Shown piece after piece: positions 9,069 through 17,806 of a stretch of 64,000 nucleotides of DNA. The stretch is from Chitinophagaceae bacterium (GTDB taxonomy: Bacteria; Bacteroidota; Bacteroidia; Chitinophagales; Chitinophagaceae): contig JAHBTK010000001.1 of the NCBI GenBank assembly GCA_019638625.1, positions 549,434 to 613,433 of the forward strand. The letters are read 5' to 3'. The translations under genes and the position numbers were made by a program. How positions within the stretch are numbered: position 1 is the first letter of the stretch; every line of letters starts with the position of its first letter. Under the pieces are notes generated by a model. It was not told the origin of the DNA and searched no databases. It saw nothing but the letters and a program-made list of their open reading frames with translations.

Positions 9069-9833
9069 ATGACAAATAAAACAGCCATCATTACAGGCGC
9101 CGCAGGTGGTATCGGGCTTTCAATTGCACGGACATTTTTGGCGGCCGGCTACCGGGTCGTTATACTGGACCTCCAACAGGAAAGAGTTGATGCCGTGGTT
9201 TCGGAAACAGGACCGGGACTGTCCGGCTATGCATGCGATGTAACCAGTGAAGCAGATATACAGCGTATTTTTAAAGAGGTGCAGGAACAGTATGGGAGCA
9301 TTGATGTGCTGGTGAACAATGCCGGTCTGCAGCATGTGTCGCCTATAGAAGATTTTCCGGTGGATAAGTTCAGGCATATGCTTGATGTGATGCTTACGGC
9401 TCCTTTTATTGCTATCAAACACGTATTGCCTTATATGAAGGAGCGTAAGTTTGGCAGAATTATCAATATGGCTTCCATCAACGGACTGATTGGTTTTGCC
9501 GGTAAAGCGGCATACAATAGCGCCAAACATGGTCTGGTAGGACTTACCAAAGTAGCAGCGCTGGAAACAGCGACCGCCGGCATCACTGTGAATTCCGTAT
9601 GCCCGGGATATATTGACACGGCATTGGTGAGAAATCAATTAGCCGATTTGGCAAAAGTGAGAAATGTTCCACTTGAAAAAGTGCTGGAAGAAGTCATTTA
9701 TCCGCTGGTTCCGCAAAAAAGATTATTGCAGGTAGAAGAGGTAGCGGAAATGGTATTATTCCTTGCAGGAGAAAAAGCTGCCGGTATTACAGGGCAGGCG
9801 ATGGTGATTGATGGCGGGTATACTGTACAGTAA
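9069..9833 (+). CDS. 3-hydroxybutyrate dehydrogenase (SDR)
   Basis: 254 residues. Classical SDR features are complete: TGAAGGIG near residue 10, NNAG, catalytic serine in NMASINGL, YNSAK (Tyr and Lys present) and a C-terminal GQAMVIDGGYTVQ. The phrase LQHVSPIEDFP after NNAG and the PxKR-like LVPQKRLL segment are typical of D-3-hydroxybutyrate dehydrogenases. It oxidises 3-hydroxybutyrate to acetoacetate with NAD. It starts 60 bp after the acetoacetate-CoA ligase, which would use its product. Confidence 0.85.
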   Translation: MTNKTAIITGAAGGIGLSIARTFLAAGYRVVILDLQQERVDAVVSETGPGLSGYACDVTSEADIQRIFKEVQEQYGSIDVLVNNAGLQHVSPIEDFPVDKFRHMLDVMLTAPFIAIKHVLPYMKERKFGRIINMASINGLIGFAGKAAYNSAKHGLVGLTKVAALETATAGITVNSVCPGYIDTALVRNQLADLAKVRNVPLEKVLEEVIYPLVPQKRLLQVEEVAEMVLFLAGEKAAGITGQAMVIDGGYTVQ

Positions 9834-9889
9834 GGGATAGCGGTACGTGACAGGGTAGTAACCTGTTTATTACTTCTCTTGTTTTCCTG

Positions 9890-10756
9890 TCAAATTTCCA
9901 GCATTTTGCGATATTCAGTGGGAGTCATGTTTTTTAGCTTTTTAAACTGCCGGTTAAAATTGGCCAGGTTATTAAAACCACTCTCGTACGCGGCTTCTAC
10001 TATATTTTTATCAGGGTCGCCTAATAATTTACAGGCATGTCCTATTCTTATCTCAGTTACATATTCCATGAAGGTGACACGATAATGCTCTTTGAAAAAA
10101 TTACAAAAGGTGGTGGTAGCCATATTGGCAACTGCGGCAACCTCATTAAGGCTGATTTCGCTGTCAAAATTCCGCATGATATACTCGGTGATATTATTGA
10201 ACCGGTCTGACTCATGTAATGTAGTATTGTTGATAAAAGCGGGGCTTGCCAATAGCTGATACTCTTTTGTGGCTGATAACAGATCAAAGATTGCAAAGAG
10301 CATACTTAGCCGTTGCAGTCCGCTGGCGGTAAGCATTCGCTTCATCAGCTCATTTATGCTGTTTCTTGTATCTCCTTTTATTTCCAGTCCGTATGCCGAT
10401 AGCTTCAGTATCTTTTTGAATGCTTCAATCTCTGGTAGCTGTAAGAATTTTTCGCCTAAAAAATCTTCCACAAACTGAACAACAATGGCGTCTGCTGCAT
10501 CTTTGTTATTACCACTGATATATTTTGTATCGTTTACCCATACATGTGGTAGCATGGGCCCCATCAAAACAAGGTCACCCGCGTTAAAATAGCCAATGTG
10601 ATCTCCTACCATTCTTCGCCCCGTACTTTTGGTGACCAGCACCAGTTCATACTCCGGGTGATAGTGCCACGGAACCGGGAAAAAACACCCCCGCTCCCTG
10701 AAAACAATAAACGATTTATCAAACTCTTTGGGTAACCTGTATTCTACCGCTTTCAT
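9890..10756 (-). CDS. AraC family transcriptional regulator
   Basis: 288 residues: an N-terminal cupin-like sensor (WHYHPEYELVLV, LMGPMLPHVW) and a C-terminal double HTH domain (ISLNEVAAVANMATTTFCNFFKEH, then NIVEAAYESGFNNLANFNRQFKKL followed by the MTPTEYRK ending). It is divergent in role from, and convergent in direction with, the catabolic cluster; its stop is 56 bp from the 3-hydroxybutyrate dehydrogenase stop. It is a plausible activator of that cluster in response to the sugar, but no binding site was identified. Confidence 0.85.
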   Translation of the reverse strand: MKAVEYRLPKEFDKSFIVFRERGCFFPVPWHYHPEYELVLVTKSTGRRMVGDHIGYFNAGDLVLMGPMLPHVWVNDTKYISGNNKDAADAIVVQFVEDFLGEKFLQLPEIEAFKKILKLSAYGLEIKGDTRNSINELMKRMLTASGLQRLSMLFAIFDLLSATKEYQLLASPAFINNTTLHESDRFNNITEYIMRNFDSEISLNEVAAVANMATTTFCNFFKEHYRVTFMEYVTEIRIGHACKLLGDPDKNIVEAAYESGFNNLANFNRQFKKLKNMTPTEYRKMLEI

Positions 10757-10890
10757 TTTCCTTCATTTAGGGATGTGTTGTATTACAATTATTTATACTT
10801 TGGTATAAACTTCATCCATGCCCTAAATTTATTAAAAGCTTGCCTTTTCGCAATAAAATCCGGGCGATATTTTGGGTGGAAACATTCAGA

Positions 10891-11928
10891 TTATTTGCCT
10901 GCAGTCGCCCTCCTTATTTCCGGGGCAACTTTGCCCCCAAACAGCTCAATGGATTTCATCATGTCTTTGTGTGTCGGGCTTCCTACATCCATATGAGCGA
11001 TAAAACGGGTAATGCCAAATATTTCGCGCATCTGTAAAATTTTATCTGTCACTTCATTCGCCTCTCCATAAAACAGGGAGCCGTGTTTATCACGGGCGTT
11101 ATTGAACTGGGGCCTTGAATAGGGAGGCCATCCCCTGTCTTTTCCTATGCGGTTCATTTGAGCGGCATAGTTGTCAAACTGGGAATCTATCCCTCCAGGC
11201 TGATCACTTACAAAAGTGTGTGCATGGATACCCGTTTGCATTTTACTGACATCATGTCCGTGTTTTGCATATTCCTGGTGGTAATAGTCCATAAACGGTT
11301 TGAACTGTGCCGGGTTACCGCCTATTATGGCCAGTATCAAAGGAAGCCCCAGCCTGGCCGCGCGGGCAACGGACTCAGGTGTTCCCCCAACGGCAATCCA
11401 TACCGGTAGTTTTCCCTGGTCAACCGCCCGGGGATATACGGATTGCTCTTTCATGGGCGGGCGAAGTTTGCCGTTCCAGCTTACTACTTCGTTATTGTTT
11501 ATTTTCAGCAACAGGTCGAGCTTTTCTTCAAACAACAGGTTGTAGTCTTTAAGTTCATACCCGAAAAGCGGGAACGATTCAGTAAAGCTGCCGCGGCCGA
11601 CACCGATTTCCGCTCTTCCACCTGAGATCAGGTCAATGGTGGAAAAATCCTGGTACACCTTCACAGGCTCAGCCGAGCTAAGTACGGTTACGGTACTCAT
11701 CAGTTTGATGTTTTTGGTGATACTGGCAGCCGCCGCCAGTACGATTTCCGGGGAGGAAACCGCATAGTCCGGACGATGATGTTCGCCGAGCCCGAATACA
11801 TCCAGTCCGATATCGTCTGCCAACCTGATCTCTTCCAGTATTTCCTGCAGTTTCAGTTTGGGGTCGTAAAACTTTCCGGTCGCTTTGTCAAAGCTGAGGT
11901 CGCCAAACATGCCTATTCCTAATTCCAT
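10891..11928 (-). CDS. LLM class flavin-dependent oxidoreductase
   Basis: 345 residues from ATG at 11928, chosen because an AAGGAA-like ribosome site precedes it and the protein then begins MELGIGMFGDLSFD, as family members do. Family features include GLGEHHRPDYAVSSPE, GRAEIGVGRGSF and the WIAVGGTPES segment. Luciferase-like monooxygenases use reduced flavin (FMNH2 or F420) and oxygen, but the substrate of this subgroup is unknown. It is a single gene, leftward, with the repeat-rich gap upstream. Confidence 0.85.
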   Translation of the reverse strand: MELGIGMFGDLSFDKATGKFYDPKLKLQEILEEIRLADDIGLDVFGLGEHHRPDYAVSSPEIVLAAAASITKNIKLMSTVTVLSSAEPVKVYQDFSTIDLISGGRAEIGVGRGSFTESFPLFGYELKDYNLLFEEKLDLLLKINNNEVVSWNGKLRPPMKEQSVYPRAVDQGKLPVWIAVGGTPESVARAARLGLPLILAIIGGNPAQFKPFMDYYHQEYAKHGHDVSKMQTGIHAHTFVSDQPGGIDSQFDNYAAQMNRIGKDRGWPPYSRPQFNNARDKHGSLFYGEANEVTDKILQMREIFGITRFIAHMDVGSPTHKDMMKSIELFGGKVAPEIRRATAGK

Positions 11929-12153
11929 AATATTCCTTTTTTGTGAGGCAAAAATAACATGCATTTCGGGCAGCGATCTTAATCTATGTTAAGAAAGGAA
12001 ATGCAGGAAATGAGATCATTTGAAAATATGGAAATAAAACCCCTGTGAATAATCGGGAGCGGAGCCGCCCGGGCAAGGATTCCTGCGATAATAAGTAAAA
12101 GTGAATGCTGTGGTAATCCGTTACCGTCACCTCGAGTAGCACATTAGGAGCTC

Positions 12154-12174
12154 CTCAATCATTGAGGCGTGACA
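12154..12174. repeat. 21-bp dispersed repeat, copy 2
   Basis: Identical over 21 bp to 6864-6884. Here the palindromic head is longer, CCTCAAT-C-ATTGAGG. Both copies also have CATTAG shortly upstream, so the related segment may be longer than the exact match. Confidence 0.6.
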
Positions 12175-12322
12175 TGTAAAGTCAATGTGGCCGATCTCCT
12201 CTATTTGGGTAATATATCAGGGATATATAGCCGAAGCTACAGTAGTACTAAAGCTTAATCAGTCCCAAACGTTAACGTTCGGGACGGGGAATTGCGGTAA
12301 TTATTCCCCGGCGGCTTTTTGC

Positions 12323-12348
12323 GTTACTTTTTTCCGCAAAAAAGTAAC
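12323..12348. repeat. Perfect 11-bp inverted repeat hairpin
   Basis: GTTACTTTTTT and AAAAAAGTAAC flank CCGC, a perfect 26-bp hairpin. It lies in the repeat-rich gap with no nearby stop codon of a real gene, so it is more likely a dispersed repetitive palindrome than a terminator. Confidence 0.6.
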
Positions 12349-12670
12349 AGAAAAATGGCAGGGAGTTTGGAGCTAAAAGGAAGACCGCGTTTCAGCCAAC
12401 AAGTTAATATTTCGCCGCGATGCGGCTAGTGATACTAATGATTTCATATCTGCTACAAATATTTTCGGTGCACTGCACCTTTTTCAAATCATTGATTAAC
12501 AGCGGATTACGTGGTGTGTCATTGGCAATGGAACACAGTGGTTCCGAACGTTCGAAAGAGAGGTCCCCGCACTTTCATGATATCTCTCCCTTCGCTCGAG
12601 ATGACGATTGACCATCAGCTTGTTGCAAAATATATCATTGGCATCCCGACCGAAGGTTGGGAGAGAACTT

Positions 12671-12688
12671 TTCTCACCGAAGGTAAAT
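12671..12688 (+). repeat. 18-bp direct repeat, copy 1
   Basis: TTCTCACCGAAGGTAAAT occurs here and again at 13201-13218 in the same orientation, 530 bp apart within the gene-free region. Confidence 0.6.
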
Positions 12689-13200
12689 CTGTTTGGCTTT
12701 TGTACCAATACTCAACTGCTGTACTCCTGCCCGGCAGATTTCTCTCCCGCCGCAATTACGTTTAAATCAATACAGCTTGAAGGCGGGATCGAAATGACGC
12801 AAGAGTGCTTTTGTGCTTGTAAATGACGTTTTCTGCATGGGGTATATATAATTTTCGCGATGAAGAAACGACCAGCATGCATTGTGCAGCAACCAGCATA
12901 TCCCCCGCTCCGAAAGGAGTCCGGAGTCCTTCGGACTGACAGGGGTTGAAGCTTCGAACTGGCACAAACTTACACCTGAGGGGGGTGGAGACTCCTGAAG
13001 ATCTTCCGAAATCCTCCCCGCGTTAAATTGCTGATGATGCAGGTTGTAGCTCCGGGGGGGACATGTAACCGGCTGACGATAATGTTCCGATAATCAAACA
13101 ATTCAGCCTTTGCAAATCAAAAGCTCAGCAGATTATAAAGCAAAAATTTGAACTTTATTGCGCTATTTGTTTATCTCTTATTTTGCCGCAATGAGAATAG

Positions 13201-13218
13201 TTCTCACCGAAGGTAAAT
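13201..13218 (+). repeat. 18-bp direct repeat, copy 2
   Basis: Exact second copy of the sequence at 12671-12688. Confidence 0.6.
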
Positions 13219-13344
13219 ACACCCTTCCCCGGCTTTAATACACCAGCTTTTCATGTATCCGTTACTTTATCGGCGGAAAACAGCAAACCATCGAAACGAA
13301 ATTGCGGTTGGCCGAATTAAGTTCCGGTATCTTTATTTATACGC

Positions 13345-13584
13345 CATCTTTGTACTGTCAACGATGACACACAATATCCACTGAAACCCAAAAATCCGAT
13401 ATTTTGAAAAAACCGCCCCGAATCCTGGAGAAAAAACCGAACCCAAATCCTTAAGAACCTGATCCGATGATCCGGGAAACCAGTTTAAGATCCATTTGAA
13501 AACTCACCTGACCTCGAAAAAATTATTGTCAGCAACCGTCCAAAAATTACTGACAACAGGGAGCCACGCCTCGGCGTGGTTTTT
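13345..13584 (+). ncRNA. Possible small RNA (promoter-like box to terminator)
   Basis: A 7-of-8 match to the -7 consensus (CATCTTTG, 13345-13352) is followed about 210 nt later by a strong rightward terminator, with no open frame between them. The only nearby gene runs the other way. This could be a small RNA or the tail of a decayed gene. Evidence is thin. Confidence 0.2.
13564..13584 (+). terminator. Rho-independent terminator, rightward
   Basis: CCACGCC and GGCGTGG form a 6-7-bp GC-rich stem followed on the plus strand by TTTTT. On the minus strand the stem is preceded by the A-run and followed by CTCCC, so it is a poor terminator for the leftward operon ending at 13585. No plus-strand gene lies just upstream. 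Confidence 0.6.
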
Positions 13585-13872
13585 CTATTGGCGGCCTACA
13601 TAGTCCTGCAAGGCTTTTACATATGTCTCAAAGGCATCTAAACCTTTAGGAGTAATTCTGCAAATAGTTTGCGGGTAGTTATTTTTAAATTTTTTTTCTA
13701 CTTCTATGTATTCCGCTTCTCTTAGTTTTTGCACCTGCACGCTCAAATTTCCGGCAGACGCGTTGGTTTTTTCTTTTAAAAAAGTGAATTCGGCCTCTTT
13801 CACGCCTACAAGAAGCGACATGACGGCCAGCCTTAGCTGCGAATGTAAGATAGGATCCAGGTCTTTAAACAT
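13585..13872 (-). CDS. Winged-helix transcriptional regulator (HTH_34-like)
   Basis: 95 residues, all one winged-helix domain: LRLAVMSLLVGVKEAEFTFLKEKTNASAGNLSVQVQKLREAEYIEVEKKF is the helix-turn-helix followed by the wing and a C-terminal dimer helix (DAFETYVKALQDYV). It resembles small MarR/ArsR-like repressors. Its start overlaps the end of the upstream membrane-protein gene by 8 bp, so it is the last gene of the leftward TonB operon. A palindrome over the operon promoter (17507-17522) is a plausible autoregulatory target. Confidence 0.8.
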   Translation of the reverse strand: MFKDLDPILHSQLRLAVMSLLVGVKEAEFTFLKEKTNASAGNLSVQVQKLREAEYIEVEKKFKNNYPQTICRITPKGLDAFETYVKALQDYVGRQ

Positions 13873-14548
13873 CAGGCTGCTTTAATTGTTGCAGATATTT
13901 TCTTCTGATCAGTAGTCCGGGTATAAGCCAGCAGCATATCGCCGCAAGCGCTGAAAATAACATATCGTATGTAAAGTTTGTAAACAAACTTGCTATGAAA
14001 AAGATATAACAAACGATAGCTCCGATAATCAGGGGCCGGTATTTTGTTATAAGTCCGGTAGCCAGTGTAGGAAAAGCATATACCAGCAGAAAGATAGAAG
14101 AAAAGCTGGGCGCAAAAATCCTGAAAGGACTTATTTCACCGGTAACTGTGTTTTTTGAGAAGATCTCAAGATTGTTCTTCTCCAGGATGCCGGGCGAAGT
14201 AATATAGGTTATATTGCCATACGCAATTACACCAATAATGGTCATCATATACACAAACCAAATGGCATCAATGGCAGCCCCGAGGTGCGTTTTAACCGTT
14301 TTTCTCCTGTTCTCCCTGATGATAAGCCATACCTGGGGGACGACCGCTACAAATGCCAGTATCCAGATATCGAAACCAATTGAGAACTTCCAGAACGATT
14401 GAGCAAAGTTTACCAACCCGCAAAAAGCAATTACACAGCCCCACAAAATCAGGTATGAACCGTTTTCGTGGTAGTGGTTTTTTACTTTGTTTACCATTTC
14501 GGTGATAATGGCAAGGCTCTCTTTTTCCGTTAATTGTTTTTCTTCCAT
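13865..14548 (-). CDS. Predicted multi-pass membrane protein of unknown function
   Basis: 227 residues with a charged N-terminus (MEEKQLTEKESLAIITEMV) and about five to six hydrophobic helices, ending in a basic tail (RRKYLQQLKQ). No enzymatic motif is recognised. Membrane proteins of this shape are often encoded next to small HTH_34 regulators, as here (8-bp overlap). It may sense or modulate the neighbouring regulator; that is inference from gene order. Confidence 0.75.
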   Translation of the reverse strand: MEEKQLTEKESLAIITEMVNKVKNHYHENGSYLILWGCVIAFCGLVNFAQSFWKFSIGFDIWILAFVAVVPQVWLIIRENRRKTVKTHLGAAIDAIWFVYMMTIIGVIAYGNITYITSPGILEKNNLEIFSKNTVTGEISPFRIFAPSFSSIFLLVYAFPTLATGLITKYRPLIIGAIVCYIFFIASLFTNFTYDMLFSALAAICCWLIPGLLIRRKYLQQLKQPDV

Positions 14549-14579
14549 AACCGGGATCGTTAAAAATAAACAATAGTTT

Positions 14580-15209
14580 CTATTTGATCTGCTGCAGCAT
14601 CTGTTCTGTCATCTCTTTTCCCCACCTGGGATAAAACTGTTTGGGATCCTCCGCATTGAATAATGCCAACGCTTTTTCGAGTACAGGTTTTGCCCTTTCT
14701 TTACCGCCGCCGAATTGTTCCGGCGTATTAAACAACGCAGATCCCTGCAGGTAGATCAACCGGGGATTGTTGGGATCGATCGCCGCCCCTTTTTTTATAG
14801 CCGCCTCTGCTTCTGCTCCGTAGGTACCCCAGCGGGTTTGCGGGTCAACCAGCATTTGTTGTGTAGCAGCCATGTAACGGATAGCATATATCTCTCCATT
14901 GTCCTCAATAGCGGCTGCTTTATCGCATAGCTCTTTTATTTTGGCGGCGTTGACATCCATATCCGTTTTGGGATCGATCCAACCCATACTTGTCAGACAA
15001 AGCGCGGAATAATAATAAGGAAGCCACTCTGTCTTTTCTGCTTCCGCTATGCGTAAAAAGGCATCGGATAATGAGCGCAGACCGGGAGTGGACTGTGTGG
15101 TATCCATAGCTGCCAGACGGGCTTCCATTGCTTTGACATATTTGTCATTCTGGGCGGTGGCGGCACCGGTAACAAGGAGAAGCGCCAGAGATGTGATGAT
15201 TGTTTTCAT
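14580..15209 (-). CDS. Exported TPR-like protein of unknown function
   Basis: 209 residues with a clear signal peptide (MKTIITSLALLLVTGAATAQ). The mature part is rich in Ala/Lys helices with TPR-like periodicity (AEAAIKKGAAIDPNNPRLIYLQGSALF near residues 130-155). No catalytic motif is seen. It lies 27 bp after the TonB receptor stop in the same operon, so it may be a periplasmic partner of that receptor. Confidence 0.75.
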   Translation of the reverse strand: MKTIITSLALLLVTGAATAQNDKYVKAMEARLAAMDTTQSTPGLRSLSDAFLRIAEAEKTEWLPYYYSALCLTSMGWIDPKTDMDVNAAKIKELCDKAAAIEDNGEIYAIRYMAATQQMLVDPQTRWGTYGAEAEAAIKKGAAIDPNNPRLIYLQGSALFNTPEQFGGGKERAKPVLEKALALFNAEDPKQFYPRWGKEMTEQMLQQIK

Positions 15210-15236
15210 GTTTTTTGTTTTTGGATGATATTTTTG

Positions 15237-17486
15237 TTATAAATTATTGTTAATGGCATCTTCTGTTCTATCCACACCAAGACTTATAAAGGCGCCGATA
15301 AAAACAAATGTTCTCGATGGCGGAACGATGGCGGTTTTTCTGTACCCGTTGTAGGAATAGTTGTATCCGAATACCTGGTTGATACCGAAAATATTGTTTA
15401 CGGAAAGAACCAGCACGGTAAATCGTTTGCTTTCCTGTTTAAAAAGATCAGGAATATAATTGAGGCTGAAACTTACATTGTGATAGTCCTTTGTCTTGCC
15501 GATGTCTGAGAATTTGTAGTCGTTGCCGTCGTACATGATATTATAATAGGGTCTGCCACTGGCATAGGTATAGGATATATTAAACCCGGTCTTCCATTCG
15601 GTTACGAAGCGTTTCATTACAAGAGAAGCGGTGTGTCGGGCGGCAAAGTTGGGTTGAACAGCATACGGAAAATTCAGAAAATCTCTTTTCGTGTCCAGGT
15701 AGGAATAGGATATCCAATAGTCCAGGTTCTTAAATGTTTTTTTATCACGCCAGAAGAATTCAATCCCTTTGGCATCGCCAAAACCGTTATTGCTGATCAC
15801 TGTTTGCTGGTTGTTGCCGGATGATGAGGTTTTGAACAGGGCATTGTATTTTTTATAAAAAATTTCAGTTCTGAACGTAGTGGTAGTGGTTACTTTCTGA
15901 TACTGAGCTATATAGTGGGTAGCTTTTGCAAAGCCTGTATTTCCCGAAGCGGGCAGGTAACGCCGTTCCGGGTTTTGATAAAATATCCCGTAGGCCAGCG
16001 ATACCTGGCCTTTGGGAGAGGTTTTGTAGGCTATGGAGGCCCTGGGCGCTATATTATTTTTATTGAGCAGGGATGAGTATTCGTACCTGCTGCCGAACTT
16101 GGCCGCAAGATTATTAGTGAGGTAGATGTCGGTTTCCACGAATGCTGCCGTGATATTTTCACTCAGGGTGGAGGTATATTTCTGTCCGTTGTAGGCTGTA
16201 TAGTTGGTACGGTCATCCGAATGGTTATATTCCGAGCCGAAACGGATCACCGACAAGCCGGGAAGGCGTTTGTCAAGTACCAGCTTTCCATTGAAATAGT
16301 TACCCGGTGTGTTCAACGAAAAATCTTTGTATTCCAGCCCCGATGCTACAACCGGGTTATTCTGCGCATCCAGCAAAGCTCCTTCAATATCATCATAGTT
16401 GGTAGAATAAGACAAACCGGCATTCAGTTTCCAGCCGTTACCCAGGTTTTCCCGGTACGACAGGTTGTGAAACATGTTAAAGTTCTCCAGCCGGAACCTG
16501 TCTTTATAACCCAGGGTATCAATGCTGTTGGTGCGGATACCGAGTTGGTTGCCGCTTAAATACCCGTAGTATTTTATAATACCGGAATTGGATGTTTTGA
16601 TCCTGAAATTGAGGTCCCCGGTATGAAAGGAAGGGACCTTCTCGTATTCCTGTCTTTGTTTAATGGCTTTAAATGCCAGCCATAAGTTCGTGTACCCGTA
16701 GCTGATACCCCAGGAATACTTTTTATTTTTGGCAAGGTGCTGGTAGCCTGCATTTACGCCTATAACCGACAGGCCTATATTTCCCGAGCTTTGTTCCGGC
16801 AGATCGATGGACTCCAGTATAAGAGCCGAAGAGAGTGCCTGTCCGTATAATGCAGAATAACCGCCGGTGCTGAATACGGTGCCTTTGAACAGGAAGGGAG
16901 AAAATCTTCCCTGCTGTGCAATGCCCGGTACACTGCTGTAAAAAAAATTGTTGACCAGGGTACCGTCGATAAATGTTTTGGTTTCTGTGGCGGTGCCCCC
17001 TCTTACAAACAGCCCTTCGCTTTCGCCTACCTGCTGGGCGCCGGGCAGGGTTTTTAAGGCTCCCGTTACATCCGCGTTCGCTCCGGCTGTAGTAGCCACA
17101 TCAATGGAACTGAGCACGGTTACTCTTTTCCTGTCACCGGCTTCAAAGCTGCCGGCGGTGATTATCACCGCCTTCAACTCATCTATTTTTTCCTTCAGTT
17201 CAATATCGAGCGTGATAGTTGTATCCGCTGCCAGGTGAATTTGTTTCTCCACCTCGCGATAACCTACTGCGCTCACTGTGATTATAAAGTCTCCTTTTTC
17301 TTCTGTGTGAAAAGAATAATGTCCCGAAGAATCAGTAGTGGCGCCATCATAAGTGTCCTTCAGCGTGATGCTGGCGCCAATAATCGCCTTGTTTCTGTTG
17401 CCGGTTATTTTTCCCGAAATAACAGACTGGGCCTTCGTTCCAGCCGCCAGAAAGGTAAAGAGCAGTATTGGTAAAAACCTGGTCAA
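15237..17486 (-). CDS. TonB-dependent outer-membrane receptor
   Basis: 749 residues. A signal peptide (MTRFLPILLFTFLAAGTKAQ) is followed by a carboxypeptidase-like beta-sandwich (SGKITGNRNKAIIGASITLKD to about residue 95), a plug domain (VLSSIDVATTAGANADVTGALKTLPG, FVRGGTATETKTFIDG) and a long beta-barrel. It is the SusC/CirA-like type that imports large or scarce ligands with energy from TonB. It is the first gene of a four-gene leftward operon that ends with a winged-helix regulator. No SusD partner is nearby, so a polysaccharide role is not indicated. Confidence 0.88.
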   Translation of the reverse strand: MTRFLPILLFTFLAAGTKAQSVISGKITGNRNKAIIGASITLKDTYDGATTDSSGHYSFHTEEKGDFIITVSAVGYREVEKQIHLAADTTITLDIELKEKIDELKAVIITAGSFEAGDRKRVTVLSSIDVATTAGANADVTGALKTLPGAQQVGESEGLFVRGGTATETKTFIDGTLVNNFFYSSVPGIAQQGRFSPFLFKGTVFSTGGYSALYGQALSSALILESIDLPEQSSGNIGLSVIGVNAGYQHLAKNKKYSWGISYGYTNLWLAFKAIKQRQEYEKVPSFHTGDLNFRIKTSNSGIIKYYGYLSGNQLGIRTNSIDTLGYKDRFRLENFNMFHNLSYRENLGNGWKLNAGLSYSTNYDDIEGALLDAQNNPVVASGLEYKDFSLNTPGNYFNGKLVLDKRLPGLSVIRFGSEYNHSDDRTNYTAYNGQKYTSTLSENITAAFVETDIYLTNNLAAKFGSRYEYSSLLNKNNIAPRASIAYKTSPKGQVSLAYGIFYQNPERRYLPASGNTGFAKATHYIAQYQKVTTTTTFRTEIFYKKYNALFKTSSSGNNQQTVISNNGFGDAKGIEFFWRDKKTFKNLDYWISYSYLDTKRDFLNFPYAVQPNFAARHTASLVMKRFVTEWKTGFNISYTYASGRPYYNIMYDGNDYKFSDIGKTKDYHNVSFSLNYIPDLFKQESKRFTVLVLSVNNIFGINQVFGYNYSYNGYRKTAIVPPSRTFVFIGAFISLGVDRTEDAINNNL

Positions 17487-17502
17487 GTGTATTTATTTAT
17501 AA

Positions 17503-17510
17503 CAAATATA
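17503..17510 (-). promoter_or_regulatory. -7 box of the TonB operon
   Basis: On the minus strand the sequence is TATATTTG, a perfect TAnnTTTG -7 element, 17 bp before the receptor start. It overlaps the 16-bp palindrome at 17507-17522. Confidence 0.55.
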
Positions 17511-17522
17511 AACTAGTTTATA
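17507..17522. promoter_or_regulatory. 16-bp palindromic operator candidate
   Basis: TATAAACTAGTTTATA is a perfect palindrome overlapping the -7 box of the TonB operon. A further half-site, TATAAACT, follows at 17524-17531. Occupation would block RNA polymerase. The co-transcribed winged-helix protein at 13585-13872 is the natural candidate to bind it. Confidence 0.5.
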
Positions 17523-17572
17523 ATATAAACTAAATTTTTTCTTAAAAAAAGATTAGTAAAAAGCAAAATTAA

Positions 17573-17594
17573 GCAAAACGGTTAAAACCTTTGC
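17573..17594. other. Candidate ICE attachment core (attL)
   Basis: GCAAA and TTTGC stand as inverted ends 12 bp apart, just upstream of the integrase gene and just past the last chromosomal promoter. CTnDOT-type recombinases act at core sites ending in TTTGC, and chromosomal gene order stops here. There is no tRNA gene at this junction. The partner site lies outside the window, so this is an inference. Confidence 0.3.
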
Positions 17595-17806
17595 TATACA
17601 AGGCTTTATAAATAGAGTAGTCTTAGTTCGGAAGTCGGTGTCTGATAGGTTTGGGGCTTAAATTGACAAGGTTAGGTTACTAATTCGTTACCGATTGATA
17701 AAGGTAATAGAATAGATTAACTGACTATATTTCAGTCTTTTGCACCCTTTTCTATATTCCCTTGTAACTCAATGTAAATTAATTTTAAACGTTAAACATT
17801 TGAGTT

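Larger units (their letters stand above)
11929..13584. other. 1.6-kb gene-free, repeat-rich region
   Basis: No convincing coding frame; the reading frames are short and have no recognisable domains. The stretch is a mosaic of small repeats: the 21-bp repeat copy 2, an 11-bp-arm hairpin at 12323-12348, pieces ending in GATCGAAATGACG-like and CTCGAGATGACG-like sequence (about 12595 and 12787), two copies of an 18-bp sequence at 12671 and 13201, and a terminator at the right end. Similar intergenic repeats are common in Chitinophagaceae-type genomes (general knowledge, not checked). Confidence 0.6.

Noticed and set aside
12185..12967. Short frames in the repeat-rich gap
   Set aside because: Fewer than 90 codons, overlapping on both strands, with no domain; they follow dispersed repeats.
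17487..17806. tRNA gene as integration target
   Set aside because: No cloverleaf or CCA-end pattern could be found at the junction.
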